From Taxillus chinensis (taxonomy: Eukaryota > Streptophyta > Magnoliopsida > Santalales > Loranthaceae), in NCBI GenBank assembly GCA_023512835.1, contig CM042087.1, positions 11,445,715 to 11,509,714 of the forward strand: a stretch of 64,000 nt of DNA. The letters are read 5' to 3'. Made by a program: the position numbers and the translations under genes. Position 1 is the first letter of the stretch. The number at the start of each line of letters is the position of its first letter. Positions 20,641 to 31,465 of this stretch are shown here, piece by piece. The notes beneath the pieces were generated by a model. The model did not search any database, was not told the DNA's origin, and saw nothing but the letters and a program-made list of their open reading frames with translations.

Positions 20641-22306
20641 CATTTAATTTACCCAACAAGATTACTTACTATCAGCATGGATTGTGCTTTTATTGAAAGT
20701 GGAAGATACATACCGATTTTAATGCTGATCATACTTATCGATTAACGGCTTCATGCTTCGATATTAATATCAACTTCATTATGGGAGGATGCTTGCGTTT
20801 CCCGATGAAGTCGTTTAAGCTAACATGATTAAAGCTTATATGATTTACCTCTTTTCGGCTTCATGATCTTAAATTCCACTAATCACCACATGACAACAGA
20901 TGTTCATTTAGATTACTCTATTAACATGTATAGTTGAAGAAGTGAAATGGGTTAGCTCGGAATGCCTGGTGGATGAATACTCAATCGCAGTCTGGTCAGC
21001 TTCTGAAGTATAGTTTTCTAATAAGATAGACAGTGCTGAATTCTACAAACTGGAAATGTCAATCGAGAGGATTGCACAATCTACGGGGGAGAAAATGCTT
21101 TATATATTATTCAGTAATACCCCCCGTATATGTCTCATGACCTCTTTTCTGGCTGTCTATTTAAGGGGGAGCTTTTCATTGAGAGGATTAAATGATCTAC
21201 GGGGGAGCAGTAATGAACCCCTAATATGTCTCGGATACTCCCTCCTCTAAACTTTTACTTCCGGATCTGACAGGACATGCTGTTTTGGATCAGAAAAGTG
21301 GCCTGCTTGGATGTATTTTCTTTCTTCAACCATGCATTTTAATCGGCTAATCACCTGCTACATTTGACATGTGTTCGCTTCCCCATTTTTCACTCATGAA
21401 TCCTAAATTGGCCAAATCATATGATCTTTAATTAATCTTAGCTACGTTGTTCAGCAAGACGGTTTCGCTATGTTGACCTATATGAACTTGTGTATGATTA
21501 TCTGACAAATGCCCTGAGTCAGTAATATTGCTCATTCTCACGTATGTATCTGTCTCTTACATGCTTTGCAATGCATAAGTTCTGTTTCTCATTAGTTCGG
21601 ATTATGTCGTTTTTCACTGATTATTTTCCCTAATCCGTACTAATCCTTGCCTGTTAAGCTTTTGTATTTTCAGTTCATTTCTTTTTTTAGCTACAGGTTC
21701 AGATTCTCTTTGCAACCGTATCGATAAATCTAGTCCATAGTCTTGTATTTGAAGTGTTGTGGTACTTCTCTTCTCTTCGACTTATTGACTGCAAAGAAAT
21801 CTACTTTACTCTCTCACCGAACTCGTCTACTACGGGCACGGTCTACTTTTCATCCGGATACTCTTCCTCGACTATTATTTACTCCAGGATGATTGTCGGT
21901 TCATTCCTCCGGACCCCTGACACGGTCTAATTGCGACGATCCAAGTCTTCCTATATGTCGCGTGCTTTTGAGGAGGAATCATGATGATTCATTAAATGCA
22001 AATCTCGGGATGCACACACACTTCTCTGGATGGCAACCAGCTGTTACACTTACTTAGTCATGCGGTCTCCACGACATCGTTTCATTCGGAGGCGCATCGA
22101 TATCCGGACTAATGACATCACCTGTCAAGCGGGTCCCTATTTCACTCGCCAATTCCTAGACCCACCGACATTTATGGATTCGGTCTTATATGTTCCGATC
22201 ATTCTGCGTAGCACGAGTATTGCTCATTTCAAATCCCTAAACTTCTCGTTGCTCCTTCCATCGCCAAGACCTCACCTTTCCTCTTGTCCTTCAAATTTCA
22301 TTTGCA
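20641..22306 (+). other. Spacer between RNase H and the extra ORF of copia A, with three polypurine-like tracts
   Basis: No coding frame of note. Three GGGGGAG-type tracts resembling the element's real polypurine tract occur at 21084-21095, 21163-21172 and 21201-21210. Sireviruses are known for multiple polypurine tracts. Here they lie upstream of the extra ORF. Confidence 0.55.
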
Positions 22307-24203
22307 ATGGCACCCATAATCTCTCTTTCCGGTGTTAATCCTGGCCATCTGGTTGATTGGAATGCTGTCTCTAATCCACCGGATTGGTTTTTCCAGCTTC
22401 GCCCTCTCCTTGAAGCCTCGCATATACTTAACCTGATCTCCAATCCCGTTGATCTTCTTATCGAAGACATCATTGAGTATTACCAACGGATTCGCTGCAC
22501 CACCGATTCTATACTCTCCTATGTCCGCGGTGAATCCACCACCATCACTCGGCCGTTCTCCGCGCCTTCTCTCCATCTACCCCCCAGTGAACCACAAAGA
22601 CCCCGATGCTGCTCTAATGGCGGTTTCTATGGGTTGCACCCACAAAGGCAAGGAATACAAGGTGAAATCCTTCCAAGGTCGCTATCGCTGTATGGCGACC
22701 ATACTGAGTCGCTGTTTACTGGCTCGCACTTCAGCTCTGGACTCGGTTCCTTATGATCTTCTCCTGGCCATGTATGGCGTTTTTGAAGGTCTTCCGCTGG
22801 ATTGGGGGACATTTTTGTTCCGACTGCTGCAGACTGGTCCTAAGAACCATTCTTTCGGGCGCATACTAAGCATCGTCTTCCGGCATCTCAATCCGGACCA
22901 TTTCGCCCGATATGATGCTGTTCCATTTCCCTCGGCTTACTACCTCCGTCATCTTACACCGGGATGGGAACATGACGGCCCGCCGTCCCTCTGCGGCTCT
23001 CCGCATTCTCCCTACCTCGGAACAACAAGGCGGTTCGTTGGTGACCCCTCTGACAGCCAAGCCCCTGACGTCGATTCCGCACCCGATCCTCCCGGATTCG
23101 GTCCGTTAAAGACACCTTCTCATTCTCGGGCCTCCCAAGACAAGATCCGTGCCGAACCGTCCGAGGTTGCGGGACCATCTCAGCGCAGTGCTCCTAAAGC
23201 CGTTTCCTCATCCCCCTCTGTCGCCGATGTCACCACTCCCTCCACCTCCGCTTATTGCTTGCCGCGGTTGATACCGCCATTCTTTGTCGCCATCGCCGAT
23301 GTCCCGGCATCTCCTCCGGAAGCTCCTTTGCCTCCCCTACCTCAACCCCGAGATTATCTTGCCTATCTCACCACCGACACCTTAACGGACCTTTGGCTCC
23401 GTTTCAGCCTAGTCCACACCTCCTCTATTCCTGACACCGATCTCCGGGTGTTTTACACACGCAATACCCAATCCCCGGAGACCATGATCATCTGGAACTT
23501 GGACCAAGGCTTTCTTACGCCGGCCGCCATTCCCGATGTGCCGTTCCCTACACCCTCCGGCCCAGTCCCTGCCGTATGGAGTCCTTCCCCTGCTAAGGCT
23601 GGACCCTCTTCTCCTGCCGCCGCGATTCCCGTGGTTGACTTATCTGGTCAAAGCGGGTCCATTGCTCCGGATGCCTCCGATGCTCCGGATGCCTCTGATG
23701 CTCCGGATGCTCCTGCTACTGCTGATGCTACTCCTGCGGACTCCTCTGCCCCGCGCCCTCCTGCTCCTGTTCATGCGGGGGAGTCCTCCAAAGCCCCGGA
23801 GTTGGTCCTTGGGCGTGCTTCTTTTGGCACGGTTCACTCCGACGCTGTGCTCTCCGCTCAGCTGGACCGACACGCTCACGCTCATAGCGCCCAAATCTCC
23901 GCTATCACCACTAAGGTTGATGCACTTGGCGCCCAACTCCTCTCCACTCTCACTGATTCCTCCACTTCCATGGAACAGAAGATGGATCTCGTCGCCTCGT
24001 CTGTACATTCCTTGTCTACCTCCTTCTCGGACCTGGCGCACACGATGGCCCGCCCTCCCGTTGCTTCCCGGCGATCTGCCCAACCGGGGGAGAGAGTGTC
24101 ATCTGATCCTTCTGCTCCTCCTCCTGCACCACAACCATCGACTCGTGCTGAAAAGCGGCCCGCCTCTTCATTCCTTCAGGGGAGTTCAAATTCCCAAACG
24201 TAG
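22307..24203 (+). pseudogene. Extra ORF of copia A, N-terminal and linker part (transposon-associated/envelope-like)
   Basis: ATG at 22307 opens a frame with VDWNAV, then LLIEDIIEYYQRIRC and YVRGESTTIT, which resembles the putative plant transposon protein domain (Pfam Transposase_32-like; recalled, not searched). A frameshift near 22560 passes to the frame ending at 24203, which has YKVKSFQGRYRCMATIL, NHSFGRILSIVFRHLNPDHF, about 300 residues of Pro/Ser/Ala-rich linker with Asp-Ala-Pro repeats (near 23660-23720), and a hydrophobic heptad stretch (LSAQLDRH, ISAITTKVDALGAQLLSTL). An in-frame CAG and one extra G near 24177 separate it from the Ulp1 part. No membrane segment or signal peptide is evident, so a true envelope role is doubtful. 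Confidence 0.75.
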
Positions 24204-25056
24204 CCGCTTCTCTCGCCCAAGCTCCTCGATCGCAGCCTGCTCCTCCTCCATCCTCCTCATCCCAGCCTGATACCTTCCTCCCATCATATGTGGCGTTTGA
24301 CCCTTCTGATGCGGATAGAAGCTTGCGCAAGGCAATGAAATCCTATGTTGCGTCTTCTGCTGAGAGAAGATGTCTTTCTGAAATGTACCCTTTCTCCCCG
24401 GCCGACATTCAGACTCTTTGTTCGGAGAAAGGACTCTTTACTACGAAGACATTGACAACTTCTCGAGGGTCGCTAAAATGGAGATGAGGCTTTTCGTCTC
24501 TCTACAAGGATGGGCACTTGTTTGAAGTTTGCCGTGTTGGAATGAAGGCTATCTTCCCAGTGTGGATCTAATTCAGTCCTTCATCGACGGAACTGATGAG
24601 GATAGCAAGCCATGGAAAACTCTCTCAACTATCCTCATTCCGTACCGGATCATGTCGCCACACTTCATGATGGCTGTCTTCATGATTCAGTCCAAGCAAA
24701 TGATTCTCATTGATTCTCATCAGATTGTGGAGCACTTTGTAAGAAAGAATCAATGGGAACCTCTGTGTCTCAAGCCGATCAAGGCTGTGAAGAAAGCTGG
24801 ATTATATGAAGAGTTAGGCATCACACCCTTGCGTCCGACTGAGAAACTCAAGGCGACATTCCGGGGCAAAAAGCAAGTGCCACAACAGCCGGATGGAGAT
24901 AGCTGCGGAGCCTTTGTCTGTCACTTCATCAAGTCATTCTTAACTGTGGACAAATATTGGAGCCAACACACTACTTTTACGATGAAGCAGACAATGGAGC
25001 TTAGAGAGAAAGCAGCAACTATGATCTTCAAGTATAGTAAGCCTTATGTTCCTTAG
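24204..25056 (+). pseudogene. Ulp1/C48-like cysteine protease domain of copia A extra ORF
   Basis: Resembles the SUMO/ubiquitin-like protease fold. The segment begins around YVAFDPSDADRSLRKAMKSY (24290), has a frame break near 24440-24490, and then stays open 24529-25056. In that 175-residue piece the Ulp1 catalytic set is visible: His45 (MSPHF), Asp62 (MILIDS), Gln120 and Cys126 (QQPDGDSCGAFVCHF; TGC at 24904-24906). The spacing His-Asp 17 and Gln-Cys 6 equals that of yeast Ulp1 (H514, D531, Q574, C580). The usual Trp after His is Phe. It might deconjugate SUMO from host or element proteins, or cleave the element's own proteins; this is inference. Related C48 domains are known in plant MULE (Kaonashi-type) DNA transposons. 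Confidence 0.85.
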
Positions 25057-25190
25057 TGAAAATCTTGTATTAAGGCAGATTTGTATTTTGTTGCTGATTA
25101 ATGAAAATTGGTTGTGATGCGTATTCTGTATGTTATCTTTTTGCACTGCTTACCAGATAAGTTTACAAAGGGTTTGGGCATATCCATAAT
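25057..25190 (+). other. Copia A 3' untranslated segment
   Basis: Short noncoding stretch between the Ulp1 stop codon and the polypurine tract; the same sequence is recognisable in A' (62556-62688). Confidence 0.5.
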
Positions 25191-25200
25191 TGGGGGAGAT
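25191..25200 (+). other. Copia A polypurine tract
   Basis: TGGGGGAGAT directly before the 3' LTR; identical in A' (62546-62555, minus) and nearly so in B2. Confidence 0.9.
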
Positions 25201-26457
25201 TATTGGATCAAGCCCAGAATTTGAATAATGCTAATAAAGCCTTATGTAATTTGATCTGAGGTCTTTTGTGTTTCTTTGATCGTTGCAGAAGATATGTTAT
25301 TAATCCGGAAATACACTTGTGTGAGCAAAGCTAAGGACAGGATACATAATCCTGATCCGGACAAGAGTGAGTGTCGTCAAACACTTGGTAAATAACCAAG
25401 TCACCAATACATACGGAATAAGGAACATTCGTGCAGACTAAGTCAAATTGACGCTAAGTAAGAGTCTTGGTTTACAAGGTCGCACGAAGTAAAAGAAGAC
25501 ACGGAGTAAGGCATCCGAGTCTTCCATACATGCGGAGTAAGGAAGTACTAATGCGGAATAAGGACCCGAGTCTTTATTAGACACAGAGTAAGGAAATTAG
25601 ATGCGGAGTAAGGAATCCGGGCCACTCACTTATACGGAGTAAGGAACTTATATACGGAGTAAGGAACTTACATACGGAGTAAGGAAGCGCTGATACGGAA
25701 TAAGCACTCTGGCCTTCTCGTTCACACGGAGTAAGGAAGCGCTGACACGGACTAAGGATTCCAGTACCAAATAGATACGGAGTAAGCAATCACTGACAAG
25801 GAGTAAGGTTCCGAGCCTCATTAGCTACGGAGTAAGGAAAATTACACCGGACAAGAAAATATTGCTTCAACTCAACCGCATTTAAAGTTATCAGCTCGCA
25901 GTGTCCCGATGTAAGACAAACTCGTTGAGAACCTGAAGAATCTTACACGTGGATCACCCGGATATGTGGACACAACCTTAATTATATTTGGGAACTCACA
26001 AAGACACTTATACTCTTCAAACCCAAGATCTTGAGCTCCACAATCTGCAGCAGTCAAGGCAGAGAGATTACCGAGGGATAGTTAGTGCTGAACGCATTCC
26101 GGAACTACAAGTTCCAAGGCTGTCTCTTAGGAATGTTTTGTATAAATATTCATACTTGTACATTTGTGAAAGAGTGTGTGTGCATTTGTAAGCAAAGATT
26201 AACCCTGTGTATGCACAAGTGTTTTTGGGAGATAGAATTTGGCTAGTGTGTGAGTTCATTTGTAAACAGAGTGTAAGAGAGTCTTGCTTCTATTTTGTTG
26301 TATTTATCTTGTGATAATAAAACAAAATATTTCCACTATCTGGTTATCTTCCGCAGTGATTTTATCACTTAACTAGATAAGTGTTTGTGTCTTAAGAGAA
26401 AGAAAAGAGTTTCGATAGAAACCTATTCACCCCCCTATAGGCTCCAAGGGACCATCA
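25201..26457 (+). repeat. Copia A 3' LTR
   Basis: Same length as the 5' LTR and about 97 percent alike where I compared. It starts TATTGG (G to A change in the terminal TG) and ends GGGACCATCA. TATA box at 26141-26148; CGGAGTAAGGA cluster at 25460-25850. Confidence 0.93.
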
Positions 26458-27227
26458 GGAAATGTCGTTGGAGAGGTTGGCTAACATTCAACTTGTTGGG
26501 GAACAACGTTCTCTTTGGATGGAGAGCCCGTCCTGTCTTTCTTTGGGGAACTCCCTGTTGTGCATGAAGGGTCTGTTAAATTTCGCCTCGCCATATTGAG
26601 GAGCTTGATTTGACGGCTTCTCTAGGGATAGTGATATCCCGTGGAGATATGAGTACTCCGAGTTGGGGGCCTTAAGTTGTTTGGGGATTTTGAGCTTGGC
26701 CCTACTCATAAAGCAATGCTAGAAGAGCTCTATGGGGATTTAAGATGTTCTACTTAAATGTGAAATGAAGACGATGTAACATGATTAAAGAGATAAAAAG
26801 ATTTTTGTTGGTTTAATTCCACAAAACATATTTGAATCATAAAAAGTGTCCTATTGTCATAATCTGATAAACAGAATCACAAGTCTTTAAAAGCATAATG
26901 TACAAATTTGATTCGAACGTGCCGCAGGTTTGACCAAGTCTTCCACTGTTTGCGGTCATTGTTTTTGGATGATGTTGTCTCTACCGCTTGCAACAGACCC
27001 TATTTGTTGTGGTCCTGATCCTTTCAGTTTCTGACTGAACTGATTTCACCCATCAAGATTTATTGTTGGCTTTGTATTTTACCCTTGGTGCCCTTTCAGG
27101 TTTTCACCAAGTCCGCCTTTTTTTTTTTTTTTTTTGTCTTTCCTTGGAGCTTTGTATTTTACCCTTGGTGCCCTTTCGGGTGTTCACCAAGTCCACTCAT
27201 TACAGGGATTGTTGGGAGGTATGAGAA
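26458..27227. other. Ogre region downstream of integrase
   Basis: Noncoding Ogre sequence continuing from 13641. A stretch of about 45 bp containing TTTTACCCTTGGTGCCCTTT and TTCACCAAGTCC is present twice (about 27072-27115 and 27150-27193), separated by a T-run near 27120-27136. An open frame at 26488-26709 has no recognisable content. Confidence 0.45.
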
Positions 27228-28109
27228 TTAAGCATGAAACTTTTTGACGGTGTCACTATTCACTGGATTAGGAAGCTCATCTCCGTCCATTTTGGCAAGG
27301 ATCAATGCGCCTCTTGAGAATGCTTTTTTCACAACATATGGGCCTTCATAATTGGGAGTCCACTTGCCTCTATGGTCGTGTTGAATTGGCAAGATCTTTT
27401 TGAGGACAAGATCACCCTCTTGAAAGCTTCTGGGCTTCACCTTTTTATTGTAATTGTTCATCATTCTCTGTTGATACAGCTGTCCTCTGCAAACTGCTGC
27501 CAGGCGCTTGCCCTCAATTAAACTTAACTGCTCATAACAACTTTGGCCCCATTCTGCTTCTTCGAGCTGAGTATCCTTAAGTACTCGGAGGGAAGGTATC
27601 TCCACTTCGACCGGTAGAACTGCTTCCATGCCGTAGACCAAAGAAAATGGAGTTGCCCCGGTCGATGTACGCACTGAGGTACGATAAGCATGCAAAGCGT
27701 ATGGTAGCTTCTCATGCCAATCTTTGTACGTTTCAGTCATCTTTCTGATAATGTTCTTGATGTTCTTGTTGGCGGCCTCGACTGCTCCATTCATCTTTGG
27801 GCGATAGGGGGTCGAGTTACGGTGTTGAATTTTGTATGTTTCACACAACCTCCCTATCATCCGGCTGTTCAAATTGGCAGCATTGTCCGTTATGATCTGC
27901 TCGGGAAGCCCATATCGGCATATGATGTTGTTCCGCATAAATTGAAGTACCACAGCCTGTGTGACATTAGCATATGATGCTGCTTCTACCCACTTGGTGA
28001 AGTAATCAATGGCTACCAAAATGAAACGATGACCATTAGAAGCTTTTGGAGATATTGGTTCGATAACGTCAATGCCCCAAAGTGAGAACGGCCACGGGGA
28101 AACCATCAC
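27228..28109 (-). pseudogene. Ogre integrase catalytic core and C-terminus (open frame)
   Basis: The 293-residue frame is intact. Catalytic residues are Asp14 (WGIDVI), Asp75 (IITDNA) and Glu111 (NGAVEAANK), the D-D-35-E arrangement. GATPFSLVYGMEAVLPVEV follows, then a GPY/F-like C-terminal module (NYEGPYVV) and a basic end. It inserts the cDNA into the host chromosome. The N-terminal zinc-binding part is in another frame at 28106-28507, so the protein is split by a frameshift near 28172. Confidence 0.92.
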
Positions 28110-28507
28110 GTGTAGTTTGGACGGCAGTACTTGGATCTTATCGCCATAAATTTGACACTTGAGGCATTGTGCACATATTCAATGCAATCTTTTTCCATGG
28201 TGACCCAATAATAGCCCATTCGCATGATTTGTCTTGTTAATGCATGTCCATTTGCATGTGAACCACATTCCCCTTCATGCACTTCTTTCATTATTTGTGT
28301 CGATTCTTCTTTTGCCACACACCGTAATAACACCATGTCATGGTTTCTCTTGTCCGGAATCGAGCCATCAAGATAATAGTTGGATGCTGACCTTCGGATA
28401 TTTCTTTTATCAGACTCAGAGGCCTCAGCTGGATACTCTTGTTTAAGCAAGTATTGTTTGATATCATTGTACCAAGGCTTTTCTTCGGTATTTTCGTCAA
28501 TGGCCAT
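28106..28507 (-). pseudogene. Ogre integrase H2C2 zinc-binding part
   Basis: Contains the linker after RNase H (WYNDIKQYL) and the H...H half of the H2C2 zinc site (VHEGECGSHANGHAL). The two Cys (CAQCLKC-like) appear only in the next frame around 28150-28172, showing a small indel there. It joins the catalytic core directly downstream. Confidence 0.82.
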
Positions 28508-28525
28508 GCAATGTGCAGGAGCATC

Positions 28526-29032
28526 TTATATGCGGATATCAAAAGACTGAACTTCCAACTTTGTGTCTAGCCGAAGGAGGGAGGCTAGAGTTGCCAGCGC
28601 GTCAGGGAGCTCATTGTATTCCCTGGGCATATGCTCAAACATGATGTCTTCGAATTGCTCGGCTAACTCTGCAACGTACTTCCGATATGGGATTAATTTG
28701 TGGTTTCGAGTCTCCCATTCACCCCTTACTTGAAAAATGATGAGTGCCGAATCGCCGAACACTCGTAATTTTTTGATTCCTTTGTTAATGGCTTCTTGAA
28801 GTCCCATCACACAAGCCTCATATTCTGCTACATTGTTTGTACAAGGGAAGGTTAGCTTCGCCACCATGGGAAAATGTTCGCCTCTTGGGGATATCAGGAT
28901 GGCCCCAACACCGTGACCTAAAAGACCGGGGGCTCCATCGAACCACATCGTCCATATATCCGATACTTCGGCCGAAATGATGTTGATGTGCTCATTTGGG
29001 AAGCTAATAGTCATGGGCTCAAAGTCTTCCAA
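28526..29032 (-). pseudogene. Ogre second, archaeal-type RNase H
   Basis: 168-residue frame with the RVT_3/aRNase H signature: WTMWFDGAP (first Asp), NVAEYEACVMGL (Glu), FGDSALII (Asp) and a final LPDALATLAS (Asp). In the Tat/Retand clade this extra domain sits between the ordinary RNase H and integrase, as here. It is the best diagnostic of the lineage. The frame is open, but separated from its neighbours by frame changes. Confidence 0.9.
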
Positions 29033-29126
29033 CGCTCTATCTGCCAGGATAGTTGGCTATTGCACTTCCTTTTATGGCTTTTTGAGGTACGTAGATGATA
29101 TCGTACTCCGATAGGATCAATCGCCA

Positions 29127-30260
29127 TTAAGCGATTCTTCTAGAAATGGATGGTTTTTCCAAGAGATATCTAAGTGGATCATGCCTCGAAATCAGCCATG
29201 TGGTATGATAAAGAGTGTATTGCCTCAATCGTCTTGTTATCCAAACAAGGGCACAACACGTTTTCTCCAAGGGTGTGTAGTTTTCTTCATTGATGGTGAA
29301 CTTCTTGCTGAGGTAATAAGTGGCTTGCTCCTTCTTGCCTGTAGAATCGTGTTGCCCCAAGACACAACCCATCGCTGACTCCTGAACGGTCAAGTATAAG
29401 ATCAGAGGTCTATCCGGTCCTGGTGGATTAGACAGATATTGTTTGATCTTGTCGAAAGCTTCTTGACACTTGTCATTCCAAATTTCTGCGTTGTTCTTTG
29501 GTAAAGTCTTGAAAATGGGTTCACGGTGTGGTGTCAATTGGGAAATAAATCGGGCAATGTAATTCAGTCGCCCTAGGAATCCTCTAACCTCCTTGATGGT
29601 CCGTGGTGGCGGCATATCTTGGATAGCTCGAACTTTATCTGGATCGATTTCAACTCCCTTTTGGGTCACAATGAAACCTAACAGTTTTCCCGACCTGGCT
29701 CCGAAAGTGCACTTTTCAGGATTCAATTTCAGCTGATATTTCCGTAGCCTGTTGAAGAGCTTGCGGAGTACTTTGATATGATCTTCAGTGCTTCGTGATT
29801 TGGCTATCATGTCGTCCACATATACTTCGACTTCCTTATGCATCATGTCGTGGAATAGGGTCACCATGGCTCGCCGATAGGTTGCCCTGCGTTCCTCAGA
29901 CCAAAAGGCATCACATTATAGCAGAAAGTGCCCCAAAGTGTCGTGAATGTGGTCCTCTCTTTGTGTTCGGGGGCCATATGAATTTGATTATAGCCCGAGA
30001 AACCATCCATGAATGAGAACAGGGCGTGTTTTGCTGTATTATCCACTAGCGTATCAATGTGAGGAAGTGGGAAGTTATCCTTCGACCGGCCCGGTTCAGA
30101 TCTCTATAGTCGACACACATGCGTACTTTGCCTCCTTTTTTCGGTCATGGTACAACATTGGCCACCCATTCTGGATAATGGGAGACACTTAAGAAACCTA
30201 CATCCCATTGCTTTTTGACTTCTTCTTTAATCTTCAATATCATCTCCGGTCTCATTCTTC
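29127..30260 (-). pseudogene. Ogre reverse transcriptase and ordinary RNase H, frameshifted
   Basis: From right to left: a degraded RT start (30047-30260), then FSFMDGFSGYNQI and FTTLWGTFCYNVMPFGL (29861-30046), a frame change near 29868, then YVDDMIAKS with the catalytic Asp pair (about 29808-29828), KCTFGARSGKLLGF, VRGFLGRLNYIARF and the RNase H part (GCVLGQHD, YYLSKKF, TPLEKTCCALVW) ending at 29127. A stop after SRRIA cuts the end off. It copies the genomic RNA of the element. Confidence 0.9.
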
Positions 30261-30669
30261 TCAATTTCGCTGACCGGCTTGCATTCCGGCCTCACTGGTA
30301 TGTGATCTTCGTATTATATCTGTGTCTATTCTGGGCATATCTTGGTATGACCATGCAAAAATGTCGATGTAGCTTCTTAAGAGCTCGATTAACTTCTTCT
30401 TGATGTCGGTAGCTATTAAGGATCCCATCCTCAATTCTCTTGGTTCGGCAACTATCCCCAAATTCACTATTTCTACTGGGTCTTCACTTGAAATGGAGAA
30501 ACGGTCTTCCCTTTCCAATAGGCGTATAATCTCCCCTGGTAGTTCCAGTGTCTCCTCTATCTCATTCTCGTCAGCTTCAAACACGGGCTGCTCCTAGTTT
30601 GGACTTTGGTCAAACCTTTGCCATCTCGTTTCGCCTTCGCATACTATGTTTTCATTGAGATTGTGATAC
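30261..30669 (-). pseudogene. Ogre pol segment before RT (putative exon 2 start)
   Basis: Coding-like from the putative splice acceptor at 30670: an acidic stretch, PGEIIRLLEREDR, PVEIVNLG, then YIDIFAWSYQDMP, the conserved segment just upstream of RT in Tat elements. A stop near 30597 and a frameshift near 30300 break it. Confidence 0.75.
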
Positions 30670-30851
30670 CTGCTTATAAGAAAATGACAAGTTGGTAACC
30701 AAATATGATATGCATATGTTATGAATGGAATGCACCATGAAAGATTTTGAAAAACACATTTTATTGGAAGGTTTAAGGATAAACAAATGTTCACAGCTTC
30801 AAAGTACATTAAACTAGAATACATTAAATCCCAGCAACCCATAAGCATTAC
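30670..30851 (-). other. Putative spliced intron of Ogre between protease and RT
   Basis: On the minus strand coding similarity stops at an AT|GTAATGC donor-like site (30851) and resumes after TTTTCTTATAAGCAG (ending 30670). The 182 bp between have several stops. Ogre elements are known to have an intron removed by splicing between protease and RT. The sites are inferred from sequence only. Confidence 0.5.
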
Positions 30852-31465
30852 ATTATGGGGAGGTCCAGGCTGGTCCAATTGTTCAATGGCTGGTTGGGAT
30901 CCTCTCGCACTAACTGAACCATCTCGCTTGGTGCATGCTCATTTGTGTCCAATACGGCTACAGTCCCCGTCTTGGGCTCAGGTTGGCTCTTATGGATAAA
31001 CCCTCAACTCCGGAATGTAACATTCAAGGTGGGGAAGCTTCTCCTTTCTTCTTGTACTGGCTTTTCCTGCAATCTTTCCATTCTAACTTCCCTCTTCCTG
31101 ATAGCTTCCCTCTATCTATCAGCTTTCGTAGGGACGTAGCCTAGCCCAAACTTTCCGGTATTTTCTCGGATGGTCAGGGGTTTCTGAATCCCTTGAGCCT
31201 TTGGACCTAATCCCTGCCCTGACTTGTACCCTTGTTTGATCATGGTGGCTGCAACCATTCTTTCAGCCTTCGAGAGACAATGATCTGGGGCAGAAGTGAC
31301 ATTCACCATCTCAAATGCCCGATAGGAGCATTCTGGCACATCTTCGTTATTTGCGACATAAGGTACTGATGCCGGTTTGGTGACAAGGAAGCTTGTCTCT
31401 CCAGAGATGCAAATGAGTTGGTCCCCCATTACAAATTTCATCTTTTGGTGGAGGCTTGACGGCAC
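30852..31465 (-). pseudogene. Ogre polyprotein segment with G-patch-like motif
   Basis: Starts with SSLHQKMKFV, the sequence following protease in Tat elements. It then has a G-patch-like block (ATMIKQGYKSGQGLG with later Gly-rich FGLGYVPT, about 31115-31230), then Arg/Glu-rich sequence in frame beyond a TAG near 31112, to the putative donor at 30851. G-patch motifs bind RNA and are known in Ogre-type elements. Confidence 0.7.

Larger units (their letters stand above)
13642..26457 (+). mobile_element. Copia A: Sirevirus-like Ty1/copia element with an extra Ulp1-bearing ORF
   Basis: Two LTRs of exactly 1257 bp (13642-14898 and 25201-26457) bound it, with near-duplicate flanks GGAAT and GGAAA. 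Internal order on the plus strand: initiator-Met-type primer site, gag with CCHC knuckle, protease, integrase, RT, RNase H, a 1.7 kb spacer, then a long extra gene with an envelope-like/transposon-type N-terminus and a Ulp1 protease C-terminus, then a polypurine tract. The internal genes have frameshifts. The extra downstream gene and length of 12.8 kb fit the Sirevirus lineage, in which envelope-like third ORFs are known. Confidence 0.93.

Noticed and set aside
22307..24203. Calling the copia A extra ORF a true envelope gene
   Set aside because: No signal peptide, membrane span or glycoprotein-like Cys pattern is seen, and the C-terminus is a Ulp1-like protease.
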